Below, in pieces: positions 38,537-48,777 of a stretch of DNA of 64,000 nt; position 1 is the first letter of the stretch, and each line of letters starts with the position of its first letter. The position numbers and the translations under genes were made by a program. This stretch comes from Halopseudomonas yangmingensis. Its GTDB lineage: Bacteria; Pseudomonadota; Gammaproteobacteria; Pseudomonadales; Pseudomonadaceae. The stretch lies in the NCBI RefSeq assembly GCF_900114825.1, contig NZ_FOUI01000006.1, forward strand, positions 1-64,000, in the 5' to 3' direction. The notes under the pieces were generated by a model. That model made no database searches. It had not been told where the DNA came from and saw only the letters and a list, made by a program, of their open reading frames with translations.

Positions 38537-39678
38537 ATAGTCTCGCCAAAGTAGTGCTGGTGACTGCTGCAGCCCTTATGTTTGCCGGCTGTGGCAGCGC
38601 TTCCAAGAAGGAGCTGAAGCCGGCCGAGCTGGAAAAGTTCAGCAGCGAAGTCGAGCTGGAGCGTAGCTGGAAGCGCAATATCGGTGTTGGTCAGGGCAAG
38701 GGCCTCAACCATCTGGTGCCTGCGCTTGACGGTCTGACACTTTACGCTGCGGATGCCCGTGGACAGGTGGTGGCGATGGATCGTGATGACGGTTCGATAC
38801 GCTGGCGCAGTCGTCTCAAAGAGCGCATGTCCGGTGCTGTGGGTGTGGGCGGCGGCCGTGTATTGGTCGGCACTCTGGATGGCGAAGTCATTGCCCTCGA
38901 TGAAGCCGATGGCAGTGAGCTCTGGCGTGCCCGGGTATCCAGTGAAGTGCTGGCACCACCGCAAAGCAATGGCGATGTGGTAGTGGTTCAGACGCTGGAT
39001 GACACGCTAGAGGCGCTCGACATTACCAGCGGTGAGCGTCGCTGGATCTACGAGTCCAGCCTGCCGGTGCTGACCGTGCGTGGTCACGCTGCTCCGCTGG
39101 TTACCATTCGCACCGTTTTTGCCGGTCTGGCCAGTGGTCGGGTGGTGGCGCTGGCTGCCGATACCGGCCTGCCGCTCTGGGAGCAACGGGTTGCCCAGCC
39201 ACAGGGGCGCTCGGAGCTGGAGCGTATGGTAGATATTGATGGCGATCTGGAACTGGTTGGCGAGACCCTGTATGTCGCCACTTTCCAGGGCAACATTGCA
39301 GCACTGGATGCGGCCAGCGGGCAGGTGCGCTGGCAACGTCCAGCCTCCAGTCATGGCGGTGCCTCGGCCTCATTGGGCGTGGTCTATCTGAGTCATGCCG
39401 ACGGCGTGGTCGAAGCCTTTGATGCGGCGCGCGGTACCCCCGTGTGGCGCAATGAGTCGATGCTGCGCCGACAACTGACTGCACCGGCGGTATTCAGCAG
39501 TCATGTGGCAGTAGCTGACTATCAGGGCTATATCCATCTGCTGGCACAAACCGATGGACGGCCTACGGCGCGTTTGCGGGTTGACCGTAAAGGGGTGCGT
39601 GTGCAGCCGCTGGTGGTCGGTGACCGGATCTATGTGTACGGCAACAGCGGTGATCTGGTCGCCCTGCGGCTGAAGTAA
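38533..39678 (+). CDS. bamB: Outer-membrane assembly lipoprotein BamB
   Basis: BamB is the beta-propeller lipoprotein of the BAM complex. The 381-residue precursor has lipobox MFAGC (Cys20), then eight PQQ-like/WD-type blades (e.g. [72 protein letters not shown]). The start is TTG at 38533, with GGAGGAAG upstream, forming a TTGA overlap with yfgM. Confidence 0.94.
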   Translation: MNSLAKVVLVTAAALMFAGCGSASKKELKPAELEKFSSEVELERSWKRNIGVGQGKGLNHLVPALDGLTLYAADARGQVVAMDRDDGSIRWRSRLKERMSGAVGVGGGRVLVGTLDGEVIALDEADGSELWRARVSSEVLAPPQSNGDVVVVQTLDDTLEALDITSGERRWIYESSLPVLTVRGHAAPLVTIRTVFAGLASGRVVALAADTGLPLWEQRVAQPQGRSELERMVDIDGDLELVGETLYVATFQGNIAALDAASGQVRWQRPASSHGGASASLGVVYLSHADGVVEAFDAARGTPVWRNESMLRRQLTAPAVFSSHVAVADYQGYIHLLAQTDGRPTARLRVDRKGVRVQPLVVGDRIYVYGNSGDLVALRLK

Positions 39679-39690
39679 TCCAAAAGCGGT

Positions 39691-39738
39691 TATACTTTGG
39701 CGGCCGCTGCGCACAGGTGCAGCGGCCGTCGTCTTTTT
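39691..39738 (+). terminator. Terminator hairpin in the der leader, with upstream TATACT box
   Basis: CGGCCGCTGC (39701-39710) pairs perfectly with 39719-39728, followed by TCGTCTTTTT. TATACT at 39691-39696 is a -10 candidate just upstream, without a clear -35. The hairpin can end the bamB transcript or attenuate the one reaching der (start 39761). Confidence 0.75.
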
Positions 39739-39760
39739 CAGGCCTGTGCGCGGAGTTTTC

Positions 39761-41239
39761 ATGGTACCTGTCATCGCCCTGGTGGGGCGGCCGAATGTCG
39801 GCAAGTCCACCCTGTTCAACCGTCTGACCAAGAGTCGCGATGCGCTGGTAGCCGATTTTGCCGGCCTGACCCGCGACCGCAAGTACGGTGAGGCCAGCTG
39901 GCGCGGCCAGTCGTATATCGTGATCGATACTGGCGGTATCAGTGGCGATGAGCAGGGGATCGACGAGCTGATGGCTGGTCAGTCGCTGCAGGCCATCGAA
40001 GAGGCCGATGCGGTGCTCTTTCTGGTCGATGCGCGTGCCGGCCGCACCGCTGCCGACGAGATGATTGCTGATCACCTGCGCAAGCGTAACAAGCATGCCT
40101 TTGTCATCGCCAACAAGATAGACGGTGCCGACCCGGATGCCATTCTGGGCGAGTTTGCCGCGCTGGGGCTCGGTGAGCCGCTGGGGATTGCTGCTGCCCA
40201 CGGGCGCAACATCAACCCCATGCTGGAGGCTGTGTTTGGCCCGGCGGAGGAGCAGCCGGCAGAGCAGGACGAGGCTGGGCATGACGCAGCCGCTGGCGAA
40301 GAAGGCGTCGTGACGCAGACCGCCGAGGCGCGCGTGATCAAGCCGCGAGGTACCAAGATCGCGGTGATCGGGCGACCCAATGTCGGCAAGTCGACGCTGG
40401 TCAACCGCATGCTTGGCGAAGACCGCGTGGTGGTCTTCGACCAGGCTGGCACCACCCGCGACAGTATCTACATTCCCTACGAGCGACACGACAAGCCCTA
40501 CACGCTGATCGACACTGCCGGTGTGCGCAAGCGCGGCAAGATCTTCGAGGCAGTGGAAAAGTTCTCGGTGGTGAAGACCTTGCAGGCCATCCAGGACGCC
40601 AACGTGGTGATCTTTGTGGTGGATGCCCGCGAGGGCATTGTCGAGCACGATCTGAATCTGCTGGGCTTTGTGCTGGAAGCTGGCCGTGCGCTGGTGATTG
40701 CGGTAAACAAGTGGGATGGCATGGCCGAGGAGCAGAAGGCCTTCGTCAAGACCGAACTGCAGCGCCGGCTGATCTTTGCCCAGTTTGCCGATATCCACTT
40801 CATCTCCGCCCTGCATGGTAGCGGCGTGGGCTTGCTGTACAAGTCGGTGGACCAGGCATTCGCCAGCGCCATGACCAAAGTGCCGACCAAACGCATGACC
40901 GAAATCCTCGAGGATGCGGTCAGTGAGCACCAGCCGCCGCTGGTCAATGGTCGTCGTATCAAGCTGCGCTATGCGCACCTGGGTGGTTCAAATCCACCGA
41001 TCATTATTGTCCACGGCAATCAGGTCGACAGTGTGCCGCGCTCCTATACGCGCTATCTGGAGAACACCTTCCGCAAGGTGCTGAAACTGGTGGGGACACC
41101 ATTACGGGTGGAGTACAAGGGTAGCGACAACCCATTTGCCGATCGCAAGAACCCGCTGACCGAACGTCAGGTCAACCGCAAGAAGCGCCTGATGAGCCAC
41201 CACAAGAAGGCCGACAAGAAGCGCAAGGACAAGCGCTGA
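39761..41239 (+). CDS. der: Ribosome-assembly GTPase Der (EngA)
   Basis: Der is the tandem GTPase needed for 50S assembly. It has 492 residues. Two G domains are visible: [12 protein letters not shown] (residue about 8) with DTGGI and NKIDG, and a second [12 protein letters not shown] (about 208) with DTAGV and NKWDG. A C-terminal KH-like domain follows (about 380-465) and a basic tail rich in Lys/Arg. The linker between the G domains is acidic and long. ATG 39761 gives the standard [16 protein letters not shown] start. Confidence 0.97.
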   Translation: MVPVIALVGRPNVGKSTLFNRLTKSRDALVADFAGLTRDRKYGEASWRGQSYIVIDTGGISGDEQGIDELMAGQSLQAIEEADAVLFLVDARAGRTAADEMIADHLRKRNKHAFVIANKIDGADPDAILGEFAALGLGEPLGIAAAHGRNINPMLEAVFGPAEEQPAEQDEAGHDAAAGEEGVVTQTAEARVIKPRGTKIAVIGRPNVGKSTLVNRMLGEDRVVVFDQAGTTRDSIYIPYERHDKPYTLIDTAGVRKRGKIFEAVEKFSVVKTLQAIQDANVVIFVVDAREGIVEHDLNLLGFVLEAGRALVIAVNKWDGMAEEQKAFVKTELQRRLIFAQFADIHFISALHGSGVGLLYKSVDQAFASAMTKVPTKRMTEILEDAVSEHQPPLVNGRRIKLRYAHLGGSNPPIIIVHGNQVDSVPRSYTRYLENTFRKVLKLVGTPLRVEYKGSDNPFADRKNPLTERQVNRKKRLMSHHKKADKKRKDKR

Positions 41240-41244
41240 GAGTT

Positions 41245-41267
41245 GCCTGCCGGCTGGACCGGCAGGC
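41245..41267. terminator. Hairpin between convergent der and leuA
   Basis: GCCTGCCGG (41245-41253) pairs perfectly with 41259-41267, loop CTGGA. There is no T tract, so termination is plausible but weaker than at the other sites here. Confidence 0.5.
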
Positions 41268-41278
41268 CGTGTTGAGGA

Positions 41279-42949
41279 TCAGGCGGCCTGACTGTCAGCA
41301 ATCCGCAGCGCGCGGTTGAGCGCGCTGAACAGGGCGCGGAAGCTGGCCGTGGTGATGTTCTCGTCAATACCGATGCCATGCAGCGGACGCTGGCCCTGCA
41401 AACGCAGTTCGATGTAGGCGGCAGCCCGTGCGTTGGTGCCGGAGCCGATCGAGTGCTCGTGGTAGTCCATGATCTCTACGCGGATCGGCAGCGAGGCCAC
41501 CAGGGCTTCCAGCGGCCCCTTGCCAATGCCCTGCCAGTGTTCGGCCCCCTCGTCGGTCTGCACTTGCAGATCCACCGCACTGGTGCCGTTTTCCTCCTGC
41601 AGGCGATGCCCGACCAGCTGGTAGGGTGACTTCAGTTGCAGGTATTCACGGTCAAGCAGTTGATGAATCTGCAGGGCGCTGAGCTCCAGGCCAAGGCGGT
41701 CGGTTTCACTCTGTACTACCTGGCTGAACTCGATCTGCAGGCGTCGCGGCAGGCTGATGCCGTACTCCTGCTCGAGCAGGAAGGTGATGCCGCCCTTGCC
41801 CGACTGGCTGTTGACGCGGATCACCGCCTCGTAGCTGCGGCCAATATCGGCTGGGTCAATCGGCAGATAGGGAACTTCCCAGATACCCTCCGGGTTCTGC
41901 TGGGCAAAACCCTTGCGAATGGCATCCTGGTGCGAGCCGGAGAAGGCGGTATGCACCAGATCGCCGACATAGGGGTGGCGCGGATGGACCGGTAACTGGT
42001 TGCACTCTTCCACGACCTTGCGCACCGCGTCGATATCGGAAAAGTCCAGCCCCGGGTGTAATCCCTGGGTGTACATGTTCAGCGCCAGGGTCACCAGATC
42101 GACATTGCCGGTACGCTCGCCATTGCCGAACAGACAGCCCTCGACACGGTCGGCGCCGGCCAGCAAGCCAAGCTCGGTGGCCGCCACGCCAGTGCCGCGG
42201 TCGTTGTGGGTGTGCAGGCTGATCAGCACGCTGTCGCGGCGGCTGATGTGCCGGCAGAACCACTCGATCTGGTCGGCGTAGATATTCGGCGTGGAGACTT
42301 CCACGGTGGCCGGCAGGTTGAGAATCACCTTGCGCTCGGGGGTCGGCTGCCAGACATCCAGCACCGCATCGCAGACCTCAACGGCGAAGTCCAGCTCGGT
42401 GGAGCTGAAGATTTCCGGCGAGTACTGGAATTGCCAGTCGGTGTCCGGCTGTTCGGCAGCCAGGTCGCGGATCAGTCGCGCGGCATTCACTGCAATCTCG
42501 ACCACCCCGGCCTTGTCCTGATTGAACACGATGCGCCGGAAACTGGGCGCGGTGGCGTTGTATACATGCACGATGGCGCGTTTGGCGCCGCGCAGGGACT
42601 CGAAGGTGCGGCGGATCAGGTCCTCGCGGGCCTGGGTCAGCACCTGGATGGTCACATCGTCGGGGATGTGGTTGCCCTCGATCAGTGTGCGCACGAAGTC
42701 GAAGTCGGTCTGCGAGGCCGAGGGGAAGGCTACCTCGATCTGCTTCAGGCCAACCTTCACCAGCGTCTGGAAAAACCGCAGCTTTTTCGCCGGGTCCATG
42801 GGTTCGATCAGCGACTGGTTGCCATCGCGCAGATCCGAGCTGCACCAGATCGGCACTTCGGTGATGGTGTTTGATGGCCACTGGCGGTCGGCCAGAGCGA
42901 TAGGCTGGAAGGCGCGGTATTTGCGGGAGGGATCGGCAAGCATGCTCAT
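41279..42949 (-). CDS. leuA: 2-isopropylmalate synthase, type II (LeuA2 family)
   Basis: This is the first leucine-specific enzyme, of the type usual in Pseudomonas. It has 556 residues: [21 protein letters not shown] at the N-terminus, [17 protein letters not shown] with the metal site, [30 protein letters not shown], and a C-terminal allosteric domain ending near [18 protein letters not shown] sequence. The ATG at 42949 has AGGAAA upstream. It is only distantly related to the type-I enzyme at 2246-3787, so the genome encodes two families of the same activity. Confidence 0.95.
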   Translation of the reverse strand: MSMLADPSRKYRAFQPIALADRQWPSNTITEVPIWCSSDLRDGNQSLIEPMDPAKKLRFFQTLVKVGLKQIEVAFPSASQTDFDFVRTLIEGNHIPDDVTIQVLTQAREDLIRRTFESLRGAKRAIVHVYNATAPSFRRIVFNQDKAGVVEIAVNAARLIRDLAAEQPDTDWQFQYSPEIFSSTELDFAVEVCDAVLDVWQPTPERKVILNLPATVEVSTPNIYADQIEWFCRHISRRDSVLISLHTHNDRGTGVAATELGLLAGADRVEGCLFGNGERTGNVDLVTLALNMYTQGLHPGLDFSDIDAVRKVVEECNQLPVHPRHPYVGDLVHTAFSGSHQDAIRKGFAQQNPEGIWEVPYLPIDPADIGRSYEAVIRVNSQSGKGGITFLLEQEYGISLPRRLQIEFSQVVQSETDRLGLELSALQIHQLLDREYLQLKSPYQLVGHRLQEENGTSAVDLQVQTDEGAEHWQGIGKGPLEALVASLPIRVEIMDYHEHSIGSGTNARAAAYIELRLQGQRPLHGIGIDENITTASFRALFSALNRALRIADSQAA

Positions 42950-43015
42950 GGCGTGTTTCCTGCGCTGGGCCTTGTGGGCGGAAATGGGAGCTGGATTGGT
43001 GCTGTGATGCGCCAA

Positions 43016-43054
43016 AGACTAGTTTTGCTTTTGTCTGCTTGCAAGTGATTGCAA
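43016..43054 (-). promoter_or_regulatory. leuA promoter with tandem TTGCAA motifs
   Basis: On the minus strand, TTGCAA (43044-43039) and TAGTCT (43021-43016) are separated by 17 bases. A second TTGCAA at 43054-43049 lies ten bases (one helical turn) upstream. TTGCAA is self-complementary, so the pair could be an operator overlapping the -35. The rest of the 193-base gap shows no leucine-rich leader peptide. Confidence 0.5.
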
Positions 43055-43142
43055 AAAATTGGTGAGTTCTGTCTTTTTTGTGGTTTTCTGTGGAATAAAT
43101 TGCATTTTGAGGCGCTTGCCTGTTGGAAAATTGCGCGGGCGC

Positions 43143-43976
43143 TCAGTGAATGTAGGCGCCGATAAAGATGCTCGGGTCCACCCGCACATTGTTCAGGCTG
43201 ACATTCCAGTGCAGGTGAGGGCCGGTGGCGCGTCCGGTGGCGCCGACCTTGCCGATATGGCCGCCGCGCGGCAGCTCGTCACCAACCGCCACGTCGATGG
43301 CCGACAGGTGGCAGAACATGCTGACCAGCCCCTGGCCGTGATCGACAAATACCGTCTTGCCATTGAAGAAATAGTCGCCGGTGAGAATTACCCGGCCGGC
43401 CGCTGGTGCCTTGATCGGTGTGCCGGCGGGCACGGCAAAGTCCAGCCCGGAATGCGGATTGCGTTCCTCGCCGTTGAAGAACCGGCGTACGCCAAAGGGG
43501 CTGGACAGGCGCCCGTTGACCGGTCGATCAAACAGCAGGTTGCTCGGTTGGCGCGCACTGAAGGTGGCGTAGGCCGCCAGTTGTTCCTGCAGTTCGCGCT
43601 GGATGCGGCGCTGGTGCGCCGGGTCAGGGGTGACGTGCTGCTGGTTGCGCAGGGTGATGTGCTGCGCCGGGTATTCCCGGCTGTTGACGCTGAAGCGCAG
43701 CGAGCGGCCGTCGTCCAGCTCTACCTGCTGCTCGCCGCTGGCGGTGCCGAGGGGGATGCCGGCGATGGCGATCCAGCGCTGGCCGTCCTCACGGATGACC
43801 AGCAGTGGCTGGCCGTTGTAACTGGCACGCGGTGCCTGCGGCTGTTCCGGCAGACCGATCACCGCCACCCCGCCGGGGACCGGCTTGTGCAGCAGGCGGG
43901 TGATAAAGCCGCCCTCGGCGAGGCTCGGCAGGCTCAGCAGTGACAGCAACAGCAGCAGGGCGGTACGCAGCAGCAT
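43143..43976 (-). CDS. M23-family peptidoglycan metallopeptidase
   Basis: The 277-residue secreted protein has a signal peptide (MLLRTALLLLLSLLSLPSLA), an N-terminal beta domain (about 25-125) and a C-terminal lysostaphin-type M23 domain. The zinc motifs are HSGLDFAVP (HxxxD) and HLHW, with a further catalytic His in FCHLSAI; all residues are present, so it is likely an active endopeptidase of cell-wall cross-links. It starts three bases after the xseA stop. Confidence 0.9.
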   Translation of the reverse strand: MLLRTALLLLLSLLSLPSLAEGGFITRLLHKPVPGGVAVIGLPEQPQAPRASYNGQPLLVIREDGQRWIAIAGIPLGTASGEQQVELDDGRSLRFSVNSREYPAQHITLRNQQHVTPDPAHQRRIQRELQEQLAAYATFSARQPSNLLFDRPVNGRLSSPFGVRRFFNGEERNPHSGLDFAVPAGTPIKAPAAGRVILTGDYFFNGKTVFVDHGQGLVSMFCHLSAIDVAVGDELPRGGHIGKVGATGRATGPHLHWNVSLNNVRVDPSIFIGAYIH

Positions 43977-43979
43977 GGT

Positions 43980-45374
43980 TCAGTCCGACAGGGGCAGGGG
44001 CAGGGTTTCAGGTGGGGCTTCAGGTGTGTCAGCTTCAACGCGCAGGTTCAGCTGGCCATGCTGCAGGCGGGCCTGCAGCCGCTGGCCGGGGCGGGTCTGC
44101 CAGGCGCTGCGCACGGCTTGTCCCTGCTGATCGAGCAGGATGCTGTAGCCGCGCCCCAGGGTGGCCAGCGGGCTGACCAGATGCAGGCTGTGCAGCAGCG
44201 CTTCAAAGCGCTGACGACGCTTTTCCAGTTGCTGCAGCATGGCCCTTGGCAGGCGCTGCTGCAGGTGTTGCAGGCGCTGTTCGAACAATTGCAACTGGCG
44301 GCCCGGATGCCGTGCGCGCAAGCGGTCATCCAGCCGTTGCAGGCGTTGTTGCTGGGCCGCCAGCTGTTGGCACTGGGCGCGGCGCAGGCGCAGCTCCAGC
44401 TCATCCAGTCGCTGCGCCTGCTGGGCCAGACGTTCGCCGGGATGGCGCAGGCGCTGGCGCAGACTGTGCAGGCGCAGTTGCTCGCGGGCCAGTCGATCGG
44501 CCATGCGTGCCTGCAGCTGACGCTGCAGCAACTGGAATTGGCGCAGCAGTGTCTGCCGGTCCGGGCTCAGCAGCTCGGCGGCCGCCGAGGGCGTCGGCGC
44601 ACGCAGATCGGCAACGAAGTCACAGATGGAAAAATCCGTCTCGTGGCCGACGGCGCTAATGGTCGGTAGCGGGCAGGCGGCCAGTGCCCGGGCCACGGCT
44701 TCCTCATTGAATGGCCAGAGGTCCTCCAGCGAACCGCCGCCACGGCCAATGATCAGCGCATCCAGCCCGGCGCTGGAAGCGCGGCGCAGCGCCTCGATCA
44801 GCTGCGGCGCGGCATCGTTGCCCTGGACTGCCGCCGGCATCACCAGCAGTTCGATCCAGGGCGCGCGGCGCTGGAACACGCTGATGATGTCGCGCAGGGC
44901 CGCGCCGCTCGGCGAGGTGATGATACCGACGCGCTGCGGGTGGGCGGGCAGCGGGCGCTTGCGCTGCGCGTCAAACAGGCCTTCGGCCTGCAGCCGTGCC
45001 TTGAGCGCCTCGAAGGCCTGGCGCAGCGCGCCATCGCCGGCCGGTTCCAGACTGTCGACGATCAGCTGATAGTCGCCGCGGCCCTCGTACAGGCTGACCC
45101 GGCCACGGGCGCGCAGCAGCAGACCGTCGCGCAGCTCCAGGCGATGGCGCTGGGCGTGCTGACGAAACAATGCGCAGCGAATCTGTGCGCGACTGTCCTT
45201 CAGGGTGAAATACAGATGCCCGGAGGAGGGGCGCGACAGGTTGGACAGCTCACCCTCCACCCAGACCTGGGCAAACACCTCTTCCAGCAGCCCGCGTGCG
45301 CGCGCATTCAGCTGGCTGACACTGAGAATTTCCCGGCTCCGGGACAGGCTCTGAAACAGCAGGTCGTCATTCAT
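43980..45374 (-). CDS. xseA: Exodeoxyribonuclease VII large subunit
   Basis: XseA is the catalytic subunit of ExoVII, which degrades single-stranded DNA to oligonucleotides. The 464-residue protein has an N-terminal OB-fold (about 15-110, VWVEGELSNLSRPSSGHLYFTLKD), the catalytic domain with GIITSPSGAALRDII, IIGRGGGSLEDLWPFNEE and AVGHETDFSICDFVADLRAPTPSAAAE, then a long Gln/Leu/Arg-rich coiled coil (about 275-400) and a C-terminal RGYSIL segment. It is divergent from guaB and heads an operon with the M23 peptidase. Confidence 0.95.
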   Translation of the reverse strand: MNDDLLFQSLSRSREILSVSQLNARARGLLEEVFAQVWVEGELSNLSRPSSGHLYFTLKDSRAQIRCALFRQHAQRHRLELRDGLLLRARGRVSLYEGRGDYQLIVDSLEPAGDGALRQAFEALKARLQAEGLFDAQRKRPLPAHPQRVGIITSPSGAALRDIISVFQRRAPWIELLVMPAAVQGNDAAPQLIEALRRASSAGLDALIIGRGGGSLEDLWPFNEEAVARALAACPLPTISAVGHETDFSICDFVADLRAPTPSAAAELLSPDRQTLLRQFQLLQRQLQARMADRLAREQLRLHSLRQRLRHPGERLAQQAQRLDELELRLRRAQCQQLAAQQQRLQRLDDRLRARHPGRQLQLFEQRLQHLQQRLPRAMLQQLEKRRQRFEALLHSLHLVSPLATLGRGYSILLDQQGQAVRSAWQTRPGQRLQARLQHGQLNLRVEADTPEAPPETLPLPLSD

Positions 45375-45444
45375 GTCGGCATCTTATCCTGTGTTGCCGG
45401 TCGCGGGAAAACACAGAATGATGGGTTTGTCCGTCGATCGGCAA

Positions 45445-45473
45445 TTGAGTGCAGGGGGTTGCATAGGTATAAT
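45445..45473 (+). promoter_or_regulatory. guaB promoter
   Basis: TTGAGT (45445-45450) and a consensus TATAAT (45468-45473) are separated by 17 bases, a strong sigma-70 arrangement 38 bases before the guaB start. No PurR-type operator was recognised. Confidence 0.8.
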
Positions 45474-45475
45474 GA

Positions 45476-46984
<1,509 letters not shown>

Positions 46985-47009
46985 GCGCGGCTTAGCCGAC
47001 CAGCGGCAG

Positions 47010-47060
47010 GCGACAAGCTCCAGGCTGCAAGCAGATCTGCTTTTGCTTGTAGCTTGTCGC
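47010..47060. repeat. REP-like palindromic element between guaB and guaA
   Basis: GCGACAAGCT (47010-47019) pairs with AGCTTGTCGC (47051-47060), and at its centre AAGCAGATCTGCTT (47029-47042) is a perfect palindrome. Further AAGCT/GCAAGC words flank it (to about 47077). The composition (repeated CAAGC, GCTTG) is that of Pseudomonas repetitive extragenic palindromes; copy number cannot be seen from one window. Confidence 0.65.
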
Positions 47061-47096
47061 TTTAAGCTTGCTGCTTAATTTCTCTGAGGAACACCC

Positions 47097-48674
47097 ATGT
47101 CCCACGATATTCACGCCCACCGCATCCTGATTCTGGACTTCGGTTCGCAGTACACCCAACTGATCGCCCGCCGGGTACGCGAGATCGGTGTTTATTGTGA
47201 AATCCACCCCTGGGACATGGATCCGGCAGCGATTACCGGGTTCGCACCGCGCGGGATTATCCTCGCCGGTGGTCCTGAGTCAGTGACCCTGGAAGACACC
47301 CCGCGTGCGCCGCAGCAGGTATTCGAGATGGGCGTGCCGGTGCTGGGCATCTGCTACGGCATGCAGACCATGGCCGAACAACTGGGCGGCAAGGTCGAAG
47401 GTTCGGATGAACGTGAGTTCGGCTATGCGCGGGTCGATATCGTTGGCAAAAGCCGGTTCTTCGCCGGCATCGAAGACCATATCGATACCGATGGCGTGCT
47501 CTCGCTGGATGTCTGGATGAGCCATGGTGACAAGGTGATCCGTCTGCCCGAGGGTTTCCATATCCTGGCCAGCACGCCGAGCTGCCCGATTGCCGCGATG
47601 GGCGACGAAAGCCGGCACTTCTACGGCGTGCAGTTCCATCCCGAGGTCACCCATACCAAGCAGGGTCTGCGTATCCTGTCGCGCTTTATCCTCGAGCTGT
47701 GTGGCTGCGAAGCGCTGTGGACACCATCAAATATTGTCGAGGACGCGATTGCCACGGTACGCACCCAGGTTGGTGATGCCAAGGTGCTGCTCGGGCTGTC
47801 CGGCGGCGTTGACTCCTCGGTGGTGGCAGCCCTGCTGCACCGCGCGATCGGTGATCAGCTGACCTGCGTATTCGTCGACAATGGCCTGCTGCGCCTGCAT
47901 GAGGGCGAACAGGTGATGGCCATGTTTGCCGAGAACATGGGCGTCAAGGTGATCCGCGCCAACGCCGAGGACAAGTTCCTCTCGCGCCTGCTCGGGGTCA
48001 CCGACCCCGAGGAAAAGCGCAAGATCATCGGCCACACCTTTATCGAGGTATTCGATGAGGAAGCCACCAAGCTGCAAGGCGTCAAGTTCCTCGCCCAGGG
48101 CACCATTTACCCGGACGTGATCGAATCGGCAGGCGCCAAGACCGGCAAGGCCCATGTGATCAAGTCGCACCACAACGTGGGCGGTCTGCCGGAGGACATG
48201 CAGTTCCAGCTGGTCGAGCCGCTGCGTGAACTGTTCAAGGATGAAGTGCGCAAGATCGGCCTGGAACTGGGGCTGCCCTACGACATGGTTTACCGTCATC
48301 CATTCCCCGGTCCGGGCCTGGGCGTGCGCATCCTCGCTGAAGTGCGCAAGGACTACGCCGACATCCTGCGCCGCGCCGACCATATCTTTATCGAGGAGCT
48401 ACGCAAGGCCGACCTCTACCACAAGACCAGCCAGGCCTTCGCAGTATTCCTGCCGGTCAAATCGGTGGGTGTGGTCGGTGACGGCCGCCGCTACGAATGG
48501 GTGATCGCCCTGCGTGCGGTGGAAACCATCGACTTCATGACCGCGCGCTGGGCGCACCTGCCCTACGAGTTCCTCGAAACCGTCTCCAACCGGATCATCA
48601 ATGAAATAACCGGTGTCTCGCGGGTCACCTACGATATCTCCAGCAAGCCGCCAGCGACTATTGAGTGGGAATGA
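47097..48674 (+). CDS. guaA: GMP synthase (glutamine-hydrolysing)
   Basis: GuaA aminates XMP to GMP. The 525-residue protein has an N-terminal class-I glutamine amidotransferase domain (nucleophile in GICYGMQTM, His/Glu in FHPEVTHT), a PP-loop ATPase domain ([17 protein letters not shown], about 228) and the C-terminal dimerisation domain with [12 protein letters not shown] and a final [16 protein letters not shown] precedes the start. The REP-like element separates it from guaB, so mRNA processing may set different levels. Confidence 0.97.
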   Translation: MSHDIHAHRILILDFGSQYTQLIARRVREIGVYCEIHPWDMDPAAITGFAPRGIILAGGPESVTLEDTPRAPQQVFEMGVPVLGICYGMQTMAEQLGGKVEGSDEREFGYARVDIVGKSRFFAGIEDHIDTDGVLSLDVWMSHGDKVIRLPEGFHILASTPSCPIAAMGDESRHFYGVQFHPEVTHTKQGLRILSRFILELCGCEALWTPSNIVEDAIATVRTQVGDAKVLLGLSGGVDSSVVAALLHRAIGDQLTCVFVDNGLLRLHEGEQVMAMFAENMGVKVIRANAEDKFLSRLLGVTDPEEKRKIIGHTFIEVFDEEATKLQGVKFLAQGTIYPDVIESAGAKTGKAHVIKSHHNVGGLPEDMQFQLVEPLRELFKDEVRKIGLELGLPYDMVYRHPFPGPGLGVRILAEVRKDYADILRRADHIFIEELRKADLYHKTSQAFAVFLPVKSVGVVGDGRRYEWVIALRAVETIDFMTARWAHLPYEFLETVSNRIINEITGVSRVTYDISSKPPATIEWE

Positions 48675-48688
48675 TTGACCGGTAATAA

Positions 48689-48724
48689 GCAAAACGCCAC
48701 GCAGCTGACTGCGTGGCGTTTTGC
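48689..48724. terminator. Bidirectional intrinsic terminator after guaA
   Basis: GCAAAACGCCACGCAG (48689-48704) forms a perfect 16-bp stem with 48709-48724, loop CTGA, with A and T runs inside the stem arms. It separates guaA from the convergent phoX-type gene. Confidence 0.93.
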
Positions 48725-48777
48725 TGTGCGGCCCGGCCCGGCCCGTCTGTGACAGACCGGTAGCATCCCGATGGTGA

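Noticed and set aside
42950-43142. Possible leader peptide before the type-II leuA
   Set aside because: A 24-codon frame exists on the minus strand but is not leucine-rich and runs into the presumed promoter.
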